Source: CAVRTJ01 sp964507185
Lineage (GTDB): Bacteria > Acidobacteriota > UBA4820 > DSQY01
Length of the DNA stretch: 64,000 bases
Reading direction: 5' to 3'
Assembly: GCA_964507185.1 (NCBI GenBank)
Contig: CAZDOY010000013.1
Span: forward strand, 1 to 64,000
The translations under genes and the position numbers were made by a program. Every line of letters starts with the position of its first letter. Position 1 is the first letter of the stretch. The notes below the pieces were generated by a model. The model was given only the letters and a program-made list of their open reading frames with translations, was not told the DNA's origin and searched no databases. Shown here piece after piece: positions 37,353 through 45,761 of this stretch.

Positions 37353-38141
37353 CTAGAGCTTTCCTTCCCGCAAGAAGTTCTCAAGAGCCTTGTTGAATGC
37401 CTCTGGCTGTTCCATGCACGCGAGGTGCCCCGCGCGCGCTATCTCCGCATAGCGGGCACCCGGTATGGACGACGTCATGCTCCTGGCTTCGCTCGGAGGC
37501 GTTATGGCGTCCTTCCCCCCCACAACCACGAGCGTCGGACAGCAGATCCGGTTCAGTTCTTCGAGTCTGGAAGGTCGGTCCCGCATGGCCACGAGTGCCT
37601 TCGCCATGCCCTCGCGCCGCTGGTCTACCATCATGTTCCACACCTTGCGCGGCAGTTCTCCTTCACCGGCGTGAAGCGTTTCTTCTGTAAGCAGTTTGAA
37701 GAGCATCTCATCGGCCAGGAAACACATCCCTTCGCTGAGCGCACGCTGGGCGCTGGTCGTCCTGTGGACCTTGGCCGAGTCGGGGTCTGCGCTCGCCCGC
37801 GTGTCCGCCAGAACGAGGCCCGCCATCTTCCATGGGAAGAGCGAAGCGAACGCGAGCGCCACGTATCCCCCCATGGAGAACCCGCACAGAATGGCGCGGG
37901 TCACGTTGTGCATCTCCAGAAAGAGGGCCAGGTCACGGGCGTGGTCTTCGATCGTGTTCTGTTTTTCCGGGAGCGGTGACCGCCCGAAGCCGCGCAGGTC
38001 CGGCACCAGGACCCGCCGTTCTTCGGAGAACGGTGCCTGCTGGCATTCCCACATACGTCCATCCAGCGGGAAACCGTGGATGAACACCAGGGGAATGCCT
38101 CCGCCTGCTCCGAACGTAGCGCCGGCAAGATCCTGCCCCAT
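37353..38141 (-). CDS. alpha/beta hydrolase
   Basis: 262 residues. Motifs FIHGFPLDGRMW, nucleophile elbow CGFSMGGYVAL (Ser near residue 97), acid in GGKDAITPP and His in AGHLACMEQP; a complete Ser-Asp-His triad. The lid segment differs from the neighbouring hydrolase, and overall identity to it looks low, so these are not recent duplicates. Members with this core include 3-oxoadipate enol-lactonase-like and other esterases. The gene lies 218 bases downstream of rsmB on the same strand. Confidence 0.88.
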   Translation of the reverse strand: MGQDLAGATFGAGGGIPLVFIHGFPLDGRMWECQQAPFSEERRVLVPDLRGFGRSPLPEKQNTIEDHARDLALFLEMHNVTRAILCGFSMGGYVALAFASLFPWKMAGLVLADTRASADPDSAKVHRTTSAQRALSEGMCFLADEMLFKLLTEETLHAGEGELPRKVWNMMVDQRREGMAKALVAMRDRPSRLEELNRICCPTLVVVGGKDAITPPSEARSMTSSIPGARYAEIARAGHLACMEQPEAFNKALENFLREGKL

Positions 38142-38359
38142 GCACCCATCTCCTCAGTTCTTGGATTTCCCAGTTTGCGGAACGAACCGGCGCCCCGGCC
38201 TGCGTCGGGCACCCGCGTCGATTGCCGCTCCGATCCTCACTCGCACAAAATATATGCGCGAGCCTTCTCCGGTCAACAACGTCTCGCGGCAAACCCAGCC
38301 CACAGGTTCATTTGACCAATTTCACGCGGCCTATTTCAGAATCCGCATATGTCAGCCGA

Positions 38360-39874
38360 TTACAGGGAGGTCTTCCGGCCCTTCCGTCGCATCAGGGCGA
38401 CAAAGAAACCATCCCATGGATGGCGATGGGGAAGAGCATACGCCTGTCCCGTGGACGGCGATTCAAGGAGGGGTTTCAGGTATGACGGCGCGTGGAGGGG
38501 GGCTGCGCGGAAATCGGGATGTTCGCTCAGGAACCTGTCGATCACGCGCGTCGTCTCCTCCTCCTCGATGGAACAGACCGAGTAGGCGAGAGTCCCACCT
38601 GGTGCGACGGTCCTGGCCGCATGGTCGAGAAAAAGCCCCTGCTTGCGGGCCGATTCAACGAGGTCTTCTTCGCCGGTCTGCCACCGAATCTCCGGATTTC
38701 TCCTGAGCGTGCCGAGAGAAGAACAGGGGGCATCAAGAAGAACCACGGGCCAGTCATCGCGCAGGGGCAGCCCCGCTTCGACGTCGACCCGCGCGAGCCT
38801 GATCGTGCTCATGCCCGTTCTAAGGATATTCTCTGAAACCTGCCTGAGCCTTCTGGCGTTCCTGTCCGTGCCGAGAACCCATCCGCCAACGCCCAGTCTG
38901 CCGGCGATGAGCAAGCTTTTCCCTCCGGGGGCGCTGCAGAGATCGAGCACCCGGTCCCCCCCCTTCAGCGGCAGAAGCAGCGCCGGAATCTGGGAAGCGG
39001 GGTCCATGATGTAGAACCAGCCCCGTTTGAAGGCCTCGGATTCGGAAAGGTTCCCGCCCTTAACGCTGAAGGTCAGGGGCATGGCTCCGTCCGCCACGAG
39101 CGCGAAGCCCTCTCTTTCCATGATGGGAACGGCCTGGGCCGCGGAAGAGGCCGACGTGAACACCAGCGATGTCGGCGCGGCGGATTGAAGGGCGCTCATG
39201 ACTGCGTCGGCGTCGTCTCCGAATCGTCTCATGTATCGCGCGACGAGCCATCGCGGCATGCCGTAGCGCATGGCGGCTCCCTCGGAGCCGGAGAAAAGGT
39301 AGGGCGCCTCGAAGATCTGCTCCCTTTTCTCGGCCAGTGTCCGCAGAATTCCGTTCACGAATCCGCCCGCACCGGCATTCAGTTCTTTGGCGGCTTCCAC
39401 ACATTCATCCACCGCGGCATAGACCGGTATCCTGTCGAGATACAGAATCTGGTAGACGCCCACCCTTAGGATGTGAAGGAGTTCGGACTGGGTCTGTTCG
39501 ACGCCCCTCAGCGTGCATTCGTCCACCGCCCAATCGATCAGCGGCAGGTGCCTTACGACGCCGGCGACCAGTTCCCGGAGCAGGGCCCTGTCATCCTCTC
39601 TGGGCAGACGCTTCTGTTCGCGCTGGACGACACCCTTGAGGGACTGTCTTTGATCCAGAATTTCCCCCACCAGCCGTGCCGCAAGCGCCCGCAGGTTGAT
39701 TCGCCTTTCCTTGTCCTCAGCGCCCGAGCGAAAATGCTTTCCCGGGGATACCCGCTCGGGGCCCCCGGCACGTCCTTTCGCCCTGTCGGGCCTCCGTCCG
39801 CGCACTGTCCCGGCACCCGTTCTTTTGCCCGCGTCTTTGCGCGCGTAAGGGATGCGGTCTTTATCACGTACCAT
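38360..39874 (-). CDS. rsmB: 16S rRNA (cytosine-967 C5)-methyltransferase
   Basis: 504 residues. N-terminal NusB-like RNA-binding domain (residues ~65-200), then a SAM-dependent methyltransferase: LDLCSAPGGKSLLIAGR, DAPCSSLGTLRRNPEIRW with one catalytic Cys, and AYSVCSIEEEE with the second. Methylates C967 in the 30S subunit. ATG 39874 has GGGAG eight bases upstream; a GTG two codons earlier would be too close. The first ~60 residues are basic and low-complexity, an unusual extension. Encoded after def and fmt, a common grouping. Confidence 0.95.
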   Translation of the reverse strand: MVRDKDRIPYARKDAGKRTGAGTVRGRRPDRAKGRAGGPERVSPGKHFRSGAEDKERRINLRALAARLVGEILDQRQSLKGVVQREQKRLPREDDRALLRELVAGVVRHLPLIDWAVDECTLRGVEQTQSELLHILRVGVYQILYLDRIPVYAAVDECVEAAKELNAGAGGFVNGILRTLAEKREQIFEAPYLFSGSEGAAMRYGMPRWLVARYMRRFGDDADAVMSALQSAAPTSLVFTSASSAAQAVPIMEREGFALVADGAMPLTFSVKGGNLSESEAFKRGWFYIMDPASQIPALLLPLKGGDRVLDLCSAPGGKSLLIAGRLGVGGWVLGTDRNARRLRQVSENILRTGMSTIRLARVDVEAGLPLRDDWPVVLLDAPCSSLGTLRRNPEIRWQTGEEDLVESARKQGLFLDHAARTVAPGGTLAYSVCSIEEEETTRVIDRFLSEHPDFRAAPLHAPSYLKPLLESPSTGQAYALPHRHPWDGFFVALMRRKGRKTSL

Positions 39875-39920
39875 GCTCACAACTCCCTTTCACGTGGAAA
39901 AGCCCGCTTGGAGCCAACCG

Positions 39921-40877
39921 TCAGACCGTGGGCAGGACGGTCCCCTCCGGAAGGGTAAACCCCCGAAGGAAGGCCACCGCGGACATGGGCCGCCGCCCCT
40001 CCCTCTGCAATTGCAATATTTCAAGCAGGCGCCCGTCCCCGCACCTCACGCCCAGCGATTCTGGTCCGACAACGACCGTACCGGGGCGTCCACCGGAGCG
40101 CGCCGTCTCCCCCAACCTCACCTCGATGACCTTTATCTTCCAACCGTCCAGGAGAAAAAAGGTCCCAGGCCAGGGACGAAATGCCCGGACCTGCCTTTCG
40201 AGACTCGCGGCCGGCCGGCCAAAATCCAGCCGCCCATCGCCGGCGTTCAGCCTGGGTGCGTGCGTGGCCAGGGCATCATCCTGCGGAGCGTCCTCGAGAA
40301 TGTCGGCCTGAAGCCCTCTGAGCGCGGCGACGATGAGATCGCCCCCCAGGCCGGCAAGCATGGGCGTCAGGCTTTCCGTCGTCGCGCCCGCCGGCATGGG
40401 GACGGCGCGCTGCAGCAGCATCGGGCCCGTGTCCAGACCTTCTTCCATTCTCATTATGGTCACGCCGGTCTCGGCATCGCCCGACCAGATGGCATGGGCG
40501 ATGGGAGAAGCACCCCTGTGCCTGGGAAGAAGGGAGGCGTGCACGTTGATACAGCCCATTGGAGGAATGCTCAGCACGTCTACTGGGAGGATCTTGCCGT
40601 ACGCCGCCACGGCGATCACGTCGGGCCTCAGGTCGCGCAAGGTTCCGACGACAGCCGCATCCTTGAGCGTCCGCGGCTGGTGAACCGGGATGCCGGCGGA
40701 TCGAGCCAGCACCTTGACGGCGGGTTCCGTGAGGATCCTCTTGCGCCCCACGGGCTTGTCGGGTTGCGTGAACGCGGCCACAACGTTCGCTTTCGCTTCC
40801 AGGAGCGCCCCGAGACTCGCCGCGGCGAATTCGGGCGTCCCCATGAAGACTATCCTTCCGGGTAGGGGTTGTCCCAT
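39921..40877 (-). CDS. fmt: methionyl-tRNA formyltransferase
   Basis: 318 residues. IVFMGTPEFAAASL, PDKPVGRKR and the formyl-folate motif HASLLPRHRGASPI are intact, with the C-terminal tRNA-binding beta-barrel. It formylates initiator Met-tRNA. The start overlaps the end of def by 28 bases, and rsmB follows 46 bases later, so the three initiation/ribosome genes are one operon. Confidence 0.96.
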   Translation of the reverse strand: MGQPLPGRIVFMGTPEFAAASLGALLEAKANVVAAFTQPDKPVGRKRILTEPAVKVLARSAGIPVHQPRTLKDAAVVGTLRDLRPDVIAVAAYGKILPVDVLSIPPMGCINVHASLLPRHRGASPIAHAIWSGDAETGVTIMRMEEGLDTGPMLLQRAVPMPAGATTESLTPMLAGLGGDLIVAALRGLQADILEDAPQDDALATHAPRLNAGDGRLDFGRPAASLERQVRAFRPWPGTFFLLDGWKIKVIEVRLGETARSGGRPGTVVVGPESLGVRCGDGRLLEILQLQREGRRPMSAVAFLRGFTLPEGTVLPTV

Positions 40878-41386
40878 TCCCCCTCCCGGATCATCTTCTT
40901 GATCTTGCGTTTCACGATCTCCCGCTTGACCGTCGAGAGGTGGTCTATGAACAGAACCCCGTCCAGGTGGTCGATCTCGTGGCAGATGGCGTGAGAGAGG
41001 TACGCCTCGCCTTCGAGTTCGAAGGGCTTGCCTTCCCTGTCCAGTGCCCGGACTTTGACCTTGCCGGGCCGCCGGACCTTGTCGAAAACCTGGGGGAGAG
41101 ACAGGCAGCCTTCTTCGCGAACGGACTCCCCTTCCGATTCCAGGATCTCAGGGTTTATGAAGAAGACCGGCTTCTCCTCCCCCCCTTCTTCCACGGCGAG
41201 GTCCACCACCATGACCCTGAGCGGAACCCCCACCTGGTTGGCCGCGAGTCCCGCTCCAGCCGCGTGGCGCATGGTTTCGAGCATGTCGTCCATCAGCTGA
41301 TTGATCTCCGGGGTAATTTCCTCGACGGCCGCGGCCTTCTCCCGCAAAACAGGCGATCCGTAGAGTTCAACCTTCCTTATAGCCAT
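40850..41386 (-). CDS. def: peptide deformylase
   Basis: 178 residues. The three deformylase motifs are complete: GAGLAANQVGV, EGCLSLP (metal Cys) and HEIDHL (two metal His and catalytic Glu). It removes the N-formyl group from new proteins. The start overlaps the cNMP/TPR gene by 20 bases and the end overlaps fmt by 28 bases, so translation is coupled along the operon. Confidence 0.97.
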   Translation of the reverse strand: MAIRKVELYGSPVLREKAAAVEEITPEINQLMDDMLETMRHAAGAGLAANQVGVPLRVMVVDLAVEEGGEEKPVFFINPEILESEGESVREEGCLSLPQVFDKVRRPGKVKVRALDREGKPFELEGEAYLSHAICHEIDHLDGVLFIDHLSTVKREIVKRKIKKMIREGEWDNPYPEG

Positions 41387-42263
41387 CCTGCCTCTTTCCG
41401 TTTTCCTTCAACAACGCCAGCGTTCCTTCGAGCCTCTCGCTAAGTATGTTCTCGAGGCGGGCGGCCCACCCTTCGCCCAGCGACGCCGCCGCCTCCGTTT
41501 TGTCCAGGGCCAGTTCCAGTACCGACGATGGTTCGAGGGCCTTCACCGTGGCCGTACGAGAGACTCCTCTCAGCAGGGCAACCTCACCGATGACCTCTCC
41601 CGGGGCGAGCCTGGCCAGAATCCGCTCCTCGCGCCCGAGAAAACTCCTGACTTCAAGAAGCCCCGTTTCCACTATAAACAGCGAAGTACCCGCATCACCT
41701 TCCCTGAGAAGTACCTCGCCCGTCTCAAGCCGGCGGGCCCGGACCTGGGAAAGTAATGCATGGAGACCGCCTTCGTCAAGCGCGGGAAATACGGAATGAA
41801 GAAACGCCCCCGTCTCACTGGCATTACGAATCCTCATTCCATCTTCTGATTCTCCCGCCCCTGGCCAGGCCGGCGCGACGACACCCGCCGCGGTATCTGC
41901 GTCCAGATCGAACGAGAACGCCTCAGCCGGTCTTTCCGCGCTACCCCCGACGTTCTCTACGTCCTCCAGGCGGTCCCGCATGGCTTGGTCGTCCGGGCGT
42001 ACGCCGAGGGCTTTTCTCAAGAACGCCACACCTGCGGTGCGGTCTCCTCCCGCGAACCGTGAATCGGCCTCGTCGACGTAAATCGCTGACGCCCTGTCCG
42101 CCTCGCCCATGCCCTCGTACGCTTCCGCGAGGCGCAGCTTTGCGTTGAGGTCACTTGGATTGCGCCTGATTTTCATCTCGTACGCCTTCGCCGCCTGTCT
42201 GAATTCCCCGCGTCGGAGCAGATCCGAGGCATCCGGAGGCCCGCTTTTCGAAAACAACGACAT
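41367..42263 (-). CDS. TPR-like plus cyclic-nucleotide-binding domain protein
   Basis: 298 residues. Residues ~10-85 are TPR-like (FRQAAKAYEMKIRRNPSDLNAKLRLAEAY with typical A/Y/P spacing). Residues ~165-280 form a cNMP-binding beta-barrel: TGEVLLREGDAG, VETGLLEVRS, LAPGEVIGEVALL.GVSRTATV. The phosphate-binding cassette keeps G-E and R-T-A, so a nucleotide could bind. No DNA-binding domain. It is the first gene of the def-fmt-rsmB operon; a second cNMP-domain protein lies at 46725. Role unknown. Confidence 0.87.
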   Translation of the reverse strand: MSLFSKSGPPDASDLLRRGEFRQAAKAYEMKIRRNPSDLNAKLRLAEAYEGMGEADRASAIYVDEADSRFAGGDRTAGVAFLRKALGVRPDDQAMRDRLEDVENVGGSAERPAEAFSFDLDADTAAGVVAPAWPGAGESEDGMRIRNASETGAFLHSVFPALDEGGLHALLSQVRARRLETGEVLLREGDAGTSLFIVETGLLEVRSFLGREERILARLAPGEVIGEVALLRGVSRTATVKALEPSSVLELALDKTEAAASLGEGWAARLENILSERLEGTLALLKENGKRQDGYKEG

Positions 42264-42666
42264 CCCGTCTCTCCCTCTGCTGATAATAGCCTAGCGAGCG
42301 CGGCACGACAAGGCTGAACCGAGGCTGCATGGGACTCCCGGACAGGCCGCGGTGCCCACCGCGTCCGGGAAGGCATCTTGCACGCCTCTTCTACTGGACA
42401 AACATCCTGTCAGCGGTAATAATCCTGTCGTAGGCGGAAGATCCGGCCCGCAATTGAGGACATGGGGACGTCGTTCGCGAGGGAACCATGCTCCAGGCGC
42501 CCTGAACAGGCTCCAGAGTCAATTCGGCATGCGGTCGGTCAAATGATATGCCTTTTTTGCTTCTGGCGATTCTAGAGGATTCCGGGTGTGTGGGTGAATG
42601 GCGGACTTCGATGTGTCCCAGGTTCATTGGCTTCGTAGTGCCGCTGAAAAAGAAGAGGATTCGATC
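42264..42666. other. divergent intergenic region before agmatinase
   Basis: 403 bases. A bulged GC-rich hairpin (about 42337-42369, outer arms CCCGGA and TCCGGG, inner arms CGCGGT and ACCGCG) and a REP-like patch at 42451-42470 were noticed. An in-frame ATG at 42598 may extend the agmatinase. No confident promoter was found. Confidence 0.5.
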
Positions 42667-43557
42667 ATGCCTGAATTCTATCCGAACAACTTCGGCGGAC
42701 TGCCTGCGGAGTTGTCTTCGCTCGATACATCCCGATTCGTCGTCCTGTCCCTGCCTTACGAGGTGACGACCTCCTACGCGAAGGGCACGAAGTTCGGGCC
42801 TCGGGCCATCATTGAGGCGTCCCGCAACATGGAGCTCTACGACGAGGAGGTGGGGTTCGAGCCATCGGACGCCGGTATCCACACGACCGATGACCTCCTT
42901 TTCCACAACACCGCGCCCGAAGCCATGGTCGAGACCGTAAAAGAAGCCGTCCTCCACTATCTGCGACTCGGCAAGTTCGTCATGAGCCTGGGAGGAGAGC
43001 ACGGCCTCTCGTACCCCGCATTTCTCGCACACGAGGAAGTCCATGGCCACATCGGGATAGTGCAGATAGACGCTCACGGGGACTTGCGCGACTCCTACGA
43101 AGGATCGCCCTTCAATCACGCATGCGTCATGCGGCGAATCGTCGCCCACAGCGCGGGAACGGCCCAGATAGGCATTCGGAGCATCTCGGCCGAGGAGGCC
43201 GTCTTCCTCAAGGAAGAGGGCACCTGGCCGGTCTTATGGGCAAGGGAGTGCCAGAAAGACGACAAGTGGATGAGCCGTGCACTGGACGCACTGCCGGACA
43301 AGATCTATCTCACCATAGACGTGGACGGGTTCGACCCGTCGCTGATCCCGTGCACCGGGACTCCGGAACCGGGCGGTCTGGCGTGGTATCCCGTCCTCGA
43401 GTTTCTGAGGCGCCTCTGCGCCGCAAAAACCGTAGTTGGTGCCGACGTCATGGAGCTCGCCCCCGATCGAACGCACTTCTCAGCGGATTTCATGGCCGCA
43501 AAACTCGTTTACAAGATCTTCGCCTACGTGCAGGCATCAGCGAGACATGGCCGCTGA
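42667..43557 (+). CDS. speB: agmatinase / arginase-family ureohydrolase
   Basis: 296 residues from ATG 42667, which follows AAGAGGA; an ATG at 42598 would add 23 residues of unusual sequence. Mn-binding motifs are complete: GGEHGLSYP, DAHGDLRDSYEG.FNHA and DVDGFDPS...TGTPEPGG. The F-N-H and D-x-D-G pattern fits agmatinase rather than arginase, so it probably makes putrescine and urea from agmatine. The glycosyltransferase start overlaps its end by 11 bases. No arginine decarboxylase is seen here. Confidence 0.88.
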   Translation: MPEFYPNNFGGLPAELSSLDTSRFVVLSLPYEVTTSYAKGTKFGPRAIIEASRNMELYDEEVGFEPSDAGIHTTDDLLFHNTAPEAMVETVKEAVLHYLRLGKFVMSLGGEHGLSYPAFLAHEEVHGHIGIVQIDAHGDLRDSYEGSPFNHACVMRRIVAHSAGTAQIGIRSISAEEAVFLKEEGTWPVLWARECQKDDKWMSRALDALPDKIYLTIDVDGFDPSLIPCTGTPEPGGLAWYPVLEFLRRLCAAKTVVGADVMELAPDRTHFSADFMAAKLVYKIFAYVQASARHGR

Positions 43558-44281
43558 AGATATAGCGCCTCGCTACTCCTTGATCGTTCCGGTCTACAAC
43601 GAGGCAGACAGCCTCAAGTCTCTTCTTGCGGAGATCCGCAACACCATGGACTCCCTTGGGGACCCCTACGAGGTCCTCTTCGTCGACGACGGCAGCACGG
43701 ATTGTTCACTCCCCGTGATGAAGTCCCTGCTGCGGGACTATCCGGTTGTCCGCATCCTGGTCTTCGAAAAACACGCCGGGCAGAGCGCGGCGCTTGCCGC
43801 CGGCTTCGAAGCCGCCCGGGGGCGCGTCTTTCTGACCCTGGACGCGGATCTGCAGAACGATCCAAGGGACATACCCCGCCTCCTCTCCGCGCTGAAAGGG
43901 TACGACGTGGCTGTAGGGTGGCGCCATGAGCGGCGGGACAACCTGGTCAAGCGGATCACCTCCAAGGTAGGGAACGCGGTCAGAAACCGTCTCACCCACG
44001 AGCAGATAGCCGACACCGGATGCTCATTGAAAGCCTTCCGCAGGGAAACCTGCAGGTCCATCCCGTTTTTCGACGGGATGCACAGGTTCATGCCCACCCT
44101 CTGCCGGATGCGCGGCTTCACCGTCACCCAGGTCAAGGTCAACCACAGGCCAAGGGTCCACGGAAAGTCCAAGTACGGTGTCGTAGACAGGTTACTGGTA
44201 ACGATTCCGGACCTCATGGCCGTTCGCTGGATGCAGAAGCGGGCGCTGCATTATAGGGCCCACGAGGAAAGCGGGCAATAA
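43547..44281 (+). CDS. family 2 glycosyltransferase, dolichol-phosphate-mannose-synthase-like
   Basis: 244 residues. GT-A fold: LIVPVYNEADSL, FVDDGSTD, and the metal-binding DADLQNDPRDIPRLL, followed by a Cys/Lys-rich acceptor region (DTGCSLKAFR) and HRPRVHGKSKYG. Unlike GtrB/ArnC types there are no C-terminal membrane helices, so it resembles soluble DPM1. It would transfer a sugar from a nucleotide sugar to a polyprenyl phosphate for envelope glycan synthesis. Starts inside the agmatinase gene. A broken small membrane gene follows. Confidence 0.88.
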   Translation: MAAEDIAPRYSLIVPVYNEADSLKSLLAEIRNTMDSLGDPYEVLFVDDGSTDCSLPVMKSLLRDYPVVRILVFEKHAGQSAALAAGFEAARGRVFLTLDADLQNDPRDIPRLLSALKGYDVAVGWRHERRDNLVKRITSKVGNAVRNRLTHEQIADTGCSLKAFRRETCRSIPFFDGMHRFMPTLCRMRGFTVTQVKVNHRPRVHGKSKYGVVDRLLVTIPDLMAVRWMQKRALHYRAHEESGQ

Positions 44282-44566
44282 GCCTGTTCACCTGGCCGCC
44301 GCTCTTGCTGTTGCTCGGATTCGCGGCGATGATGGTTGGCATTCCGTTTACTTCTCGAAGGGCGGGCGCATCTGCTCCTGGCCAGGAAGGACGCCTGGCA
44401 GATTCGGCCTGCCGCGCGCATCACCCGGTTGGGCGAGATCAGCATAGGCGATGACGTCTATCTCCTGCTTGGGCCGGCCACGGAAGAGCCGCCCGGAGGG
44501 CCGGGAACTTTCGCGGAGCCGGAAGGCTGGCAGGTTGGTCAGACGTCGGTGGGACTCGGGAGATAG
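44278..44566 (+). pseudogene. possible frameshifted small membrane-protein gene
   Basis: Frame 1 reads a clear membrane segment (SLFTWPPLLLLLGFAAMMVG) from about 44281 without an ordinary start codon, then becomes meaningless. In frame 2, starting near 44336, a protein-like stretch follows (FRLLLEGRAHLLLARKD, then RITRLGEISIGDDVYLLLG). A one-base shift around 44340-44350 would join them into one ~90-residue protein with one membrane helix and a small beta-rich tail. Either the gene is broken or the assembly has a base error. It follows the glycosyltransferase and runs into the end of the receiver gene on the other strand. Confidence 0.35.
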
Positions 44567-44913
44567 CGCTTCACCGTGTCCAGCAGGTCGCCCAGTGAAA
44601 AAGGTTTGACGAGATAGGCCATGGCTCCCGCGTCGAGGGCGGCCTTTCTGTCCTCCGTGCGTCCCTTGGCGGACAGAACAACCACCGGCGGAGACTTCTC
44701 CGAACGCCCGCCCAGCATCCGCAGCACCCCGAGCCCCCCGAGCCCCGGCATGCGGAGGTCCAGGAGGACCAGGTCCGGAGCATCTCCCCCAATGGCCTGC
44801 AGTACCTGCCTGCCGTTGGAAACGGTGGTCACGGAGTGGCCCTCGGCGGTAAGAATAAACTCCACCATTTCCAGGATGTCCGGATTGTCGTCGCACACCA
44901 GGATATAGGCCAT
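44539..44913 (-). CDS. single-domain response regulator
   Basis: 124 residues from ATG 44913. Only a receiver domain: LVCDDNPDIL (acidic pocket), LVLLDLRMPG (phospho-acceptor Asp), VVLSAKG and YLVKPFS (Lys). No output domain, so it is CheY/Spo0F-like. No histidine kinase lies near it. It starts 32 bases after the end of the exonuclease gene on the same strand; whether they are cotranscribed is open. Confidence 0.92.
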   Translation of the reverse strand: MAYILVCDDNPDILEMVEFILTAEGHSVTTVSNGRQVLQAIGGDAPDLVLLDLRMPGLGGLGVLRMLGGRSEKSPPVVVLSAKGRTEDRKAALDAGAMAYLVKPFSLGDLLDTVKRYLPSPTDV

Positions 44914-44945
44914 CGGGGCGATTCTACGACTCGACACCCGCAGGG

Positions 44946-45761
44946 TCAAGCGCGCGCACGCGCCGGAGAGCCGTTGTCCAGAAAGCTCCTGAGGTCCCCC
45001 AGCGTCGCTAGGGGGGTGTGCTCGGCAGCCATGTCCAGGAGTCTGAACAGGACCTTTCCCGTCACCCTGGCATCGTCGAGGGCCCGGTGCCTGGCCTGAA
45101 AAGACAGGCCGAACCGATCCGCAAGCGCGTCCAGCCCCTTGCTCTCATCCTTAGGCAGCAGGCGCCTTGCGAGCTTGAGGGTACACAAGCCCCCCGCGCC
45201 GACGCGCGGATCGCCCCCTGCATGTTGCACCTCGTTTCTCAGGATGCGGCGGTCGAAGGGCAGATTGTGCGCGACGAGGAGCCGTCCATCGAGAATATCC
45301 GCGACATCGGGCCATACATCTTCGAAGCAGGGCATCCCCCTGAGTTGCCGGGGTTTGATCCCCGTTAGGCGGACGACGAAGGGAGAAACGGCGGTTCCCG
45401 GGTTCAGAAGCGTTTCGAAGGTCCGTACTTCCTTCCCGCGAGTGAAACAGGCGATCCCCAATTCGATCGCGCGTTCTCCTGGCGCAAACCCGTTGGTTTC
45501 AAAATCGAGGACCGCGAATTCGAGAGAATCCAGGCTGCATTCTCCCGAGAAGGTCTTCGGCGGAATGGCGAAGACCCTGCCATCCTGAACACGGAAGCGA
45601 GGGTCCCTCTCGAGGAGCGCAGCCAGGACCCTAACGCTGAGCCTTCCCCGGGAATGGAATAGCGACTCCGCGAGGGGCTCGAGACCTCCCGATTCACCGT
45701 CTCTCGTCAACTTCGCGTAGAGCCGGTCGAGCATGGCTGTCTGGGAGTATCGAGCGCTCAT
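44946..45761 (-). CDS. DEDDh 3'-5' exonuclease, DNA polymerase III epsilon-like
   Basis: 271 residues. Exo I VLDFETNG, Exo II LVAHNLPFDRRIL and Exo III HRALDDARVTG supply the D-E-D-D-H metal site. N-terminal ~85 residues are an extra helical, winged-like domain (LYAKLTRDGE...LAALLERDPRF) found in some polymerase-epsilon-like proteins linked to UvrC nuclease domains; no GIY-YIG domain is present here. Likely acts in DNA repair or as an accessory proofreading activity. The start overlaps the acyltransferase stop by four bases. Confidence 0.87.
   Translation of the reverse strand: MSARYSQTAMLDRLYAKLTRDGESGGLEPLAESLFHSRGRLSVRVLAALLERDPRFRVQDGRVFAIPPKTFSGECSLDSLEFAVLDFETNGFAPGERAIELGIACFTRGKEVRTFETLLNPGTAVSPFVVRLTGIKPRQLRGMPCFEDVWPDVADILDGRLLVAHNLPFDRRILRNEVQHAGGDPRVGAGGLCTLKLARRLLPKDESKGLDALADRFGLSFQARHRALDDARVTGKVLFRLLDMAAEHTPLATLGDLRSFLDNGSPARARA

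Noticed and set aside
42337..42369. Bulged GC-rich hairpin upstream of agmatinase, considered as a riboswitch or attenuator
   Set aside because: No T-tract, no conserved riboswitch core, and about 300 bases from the gene; kept only as a note in the intergenic entry.
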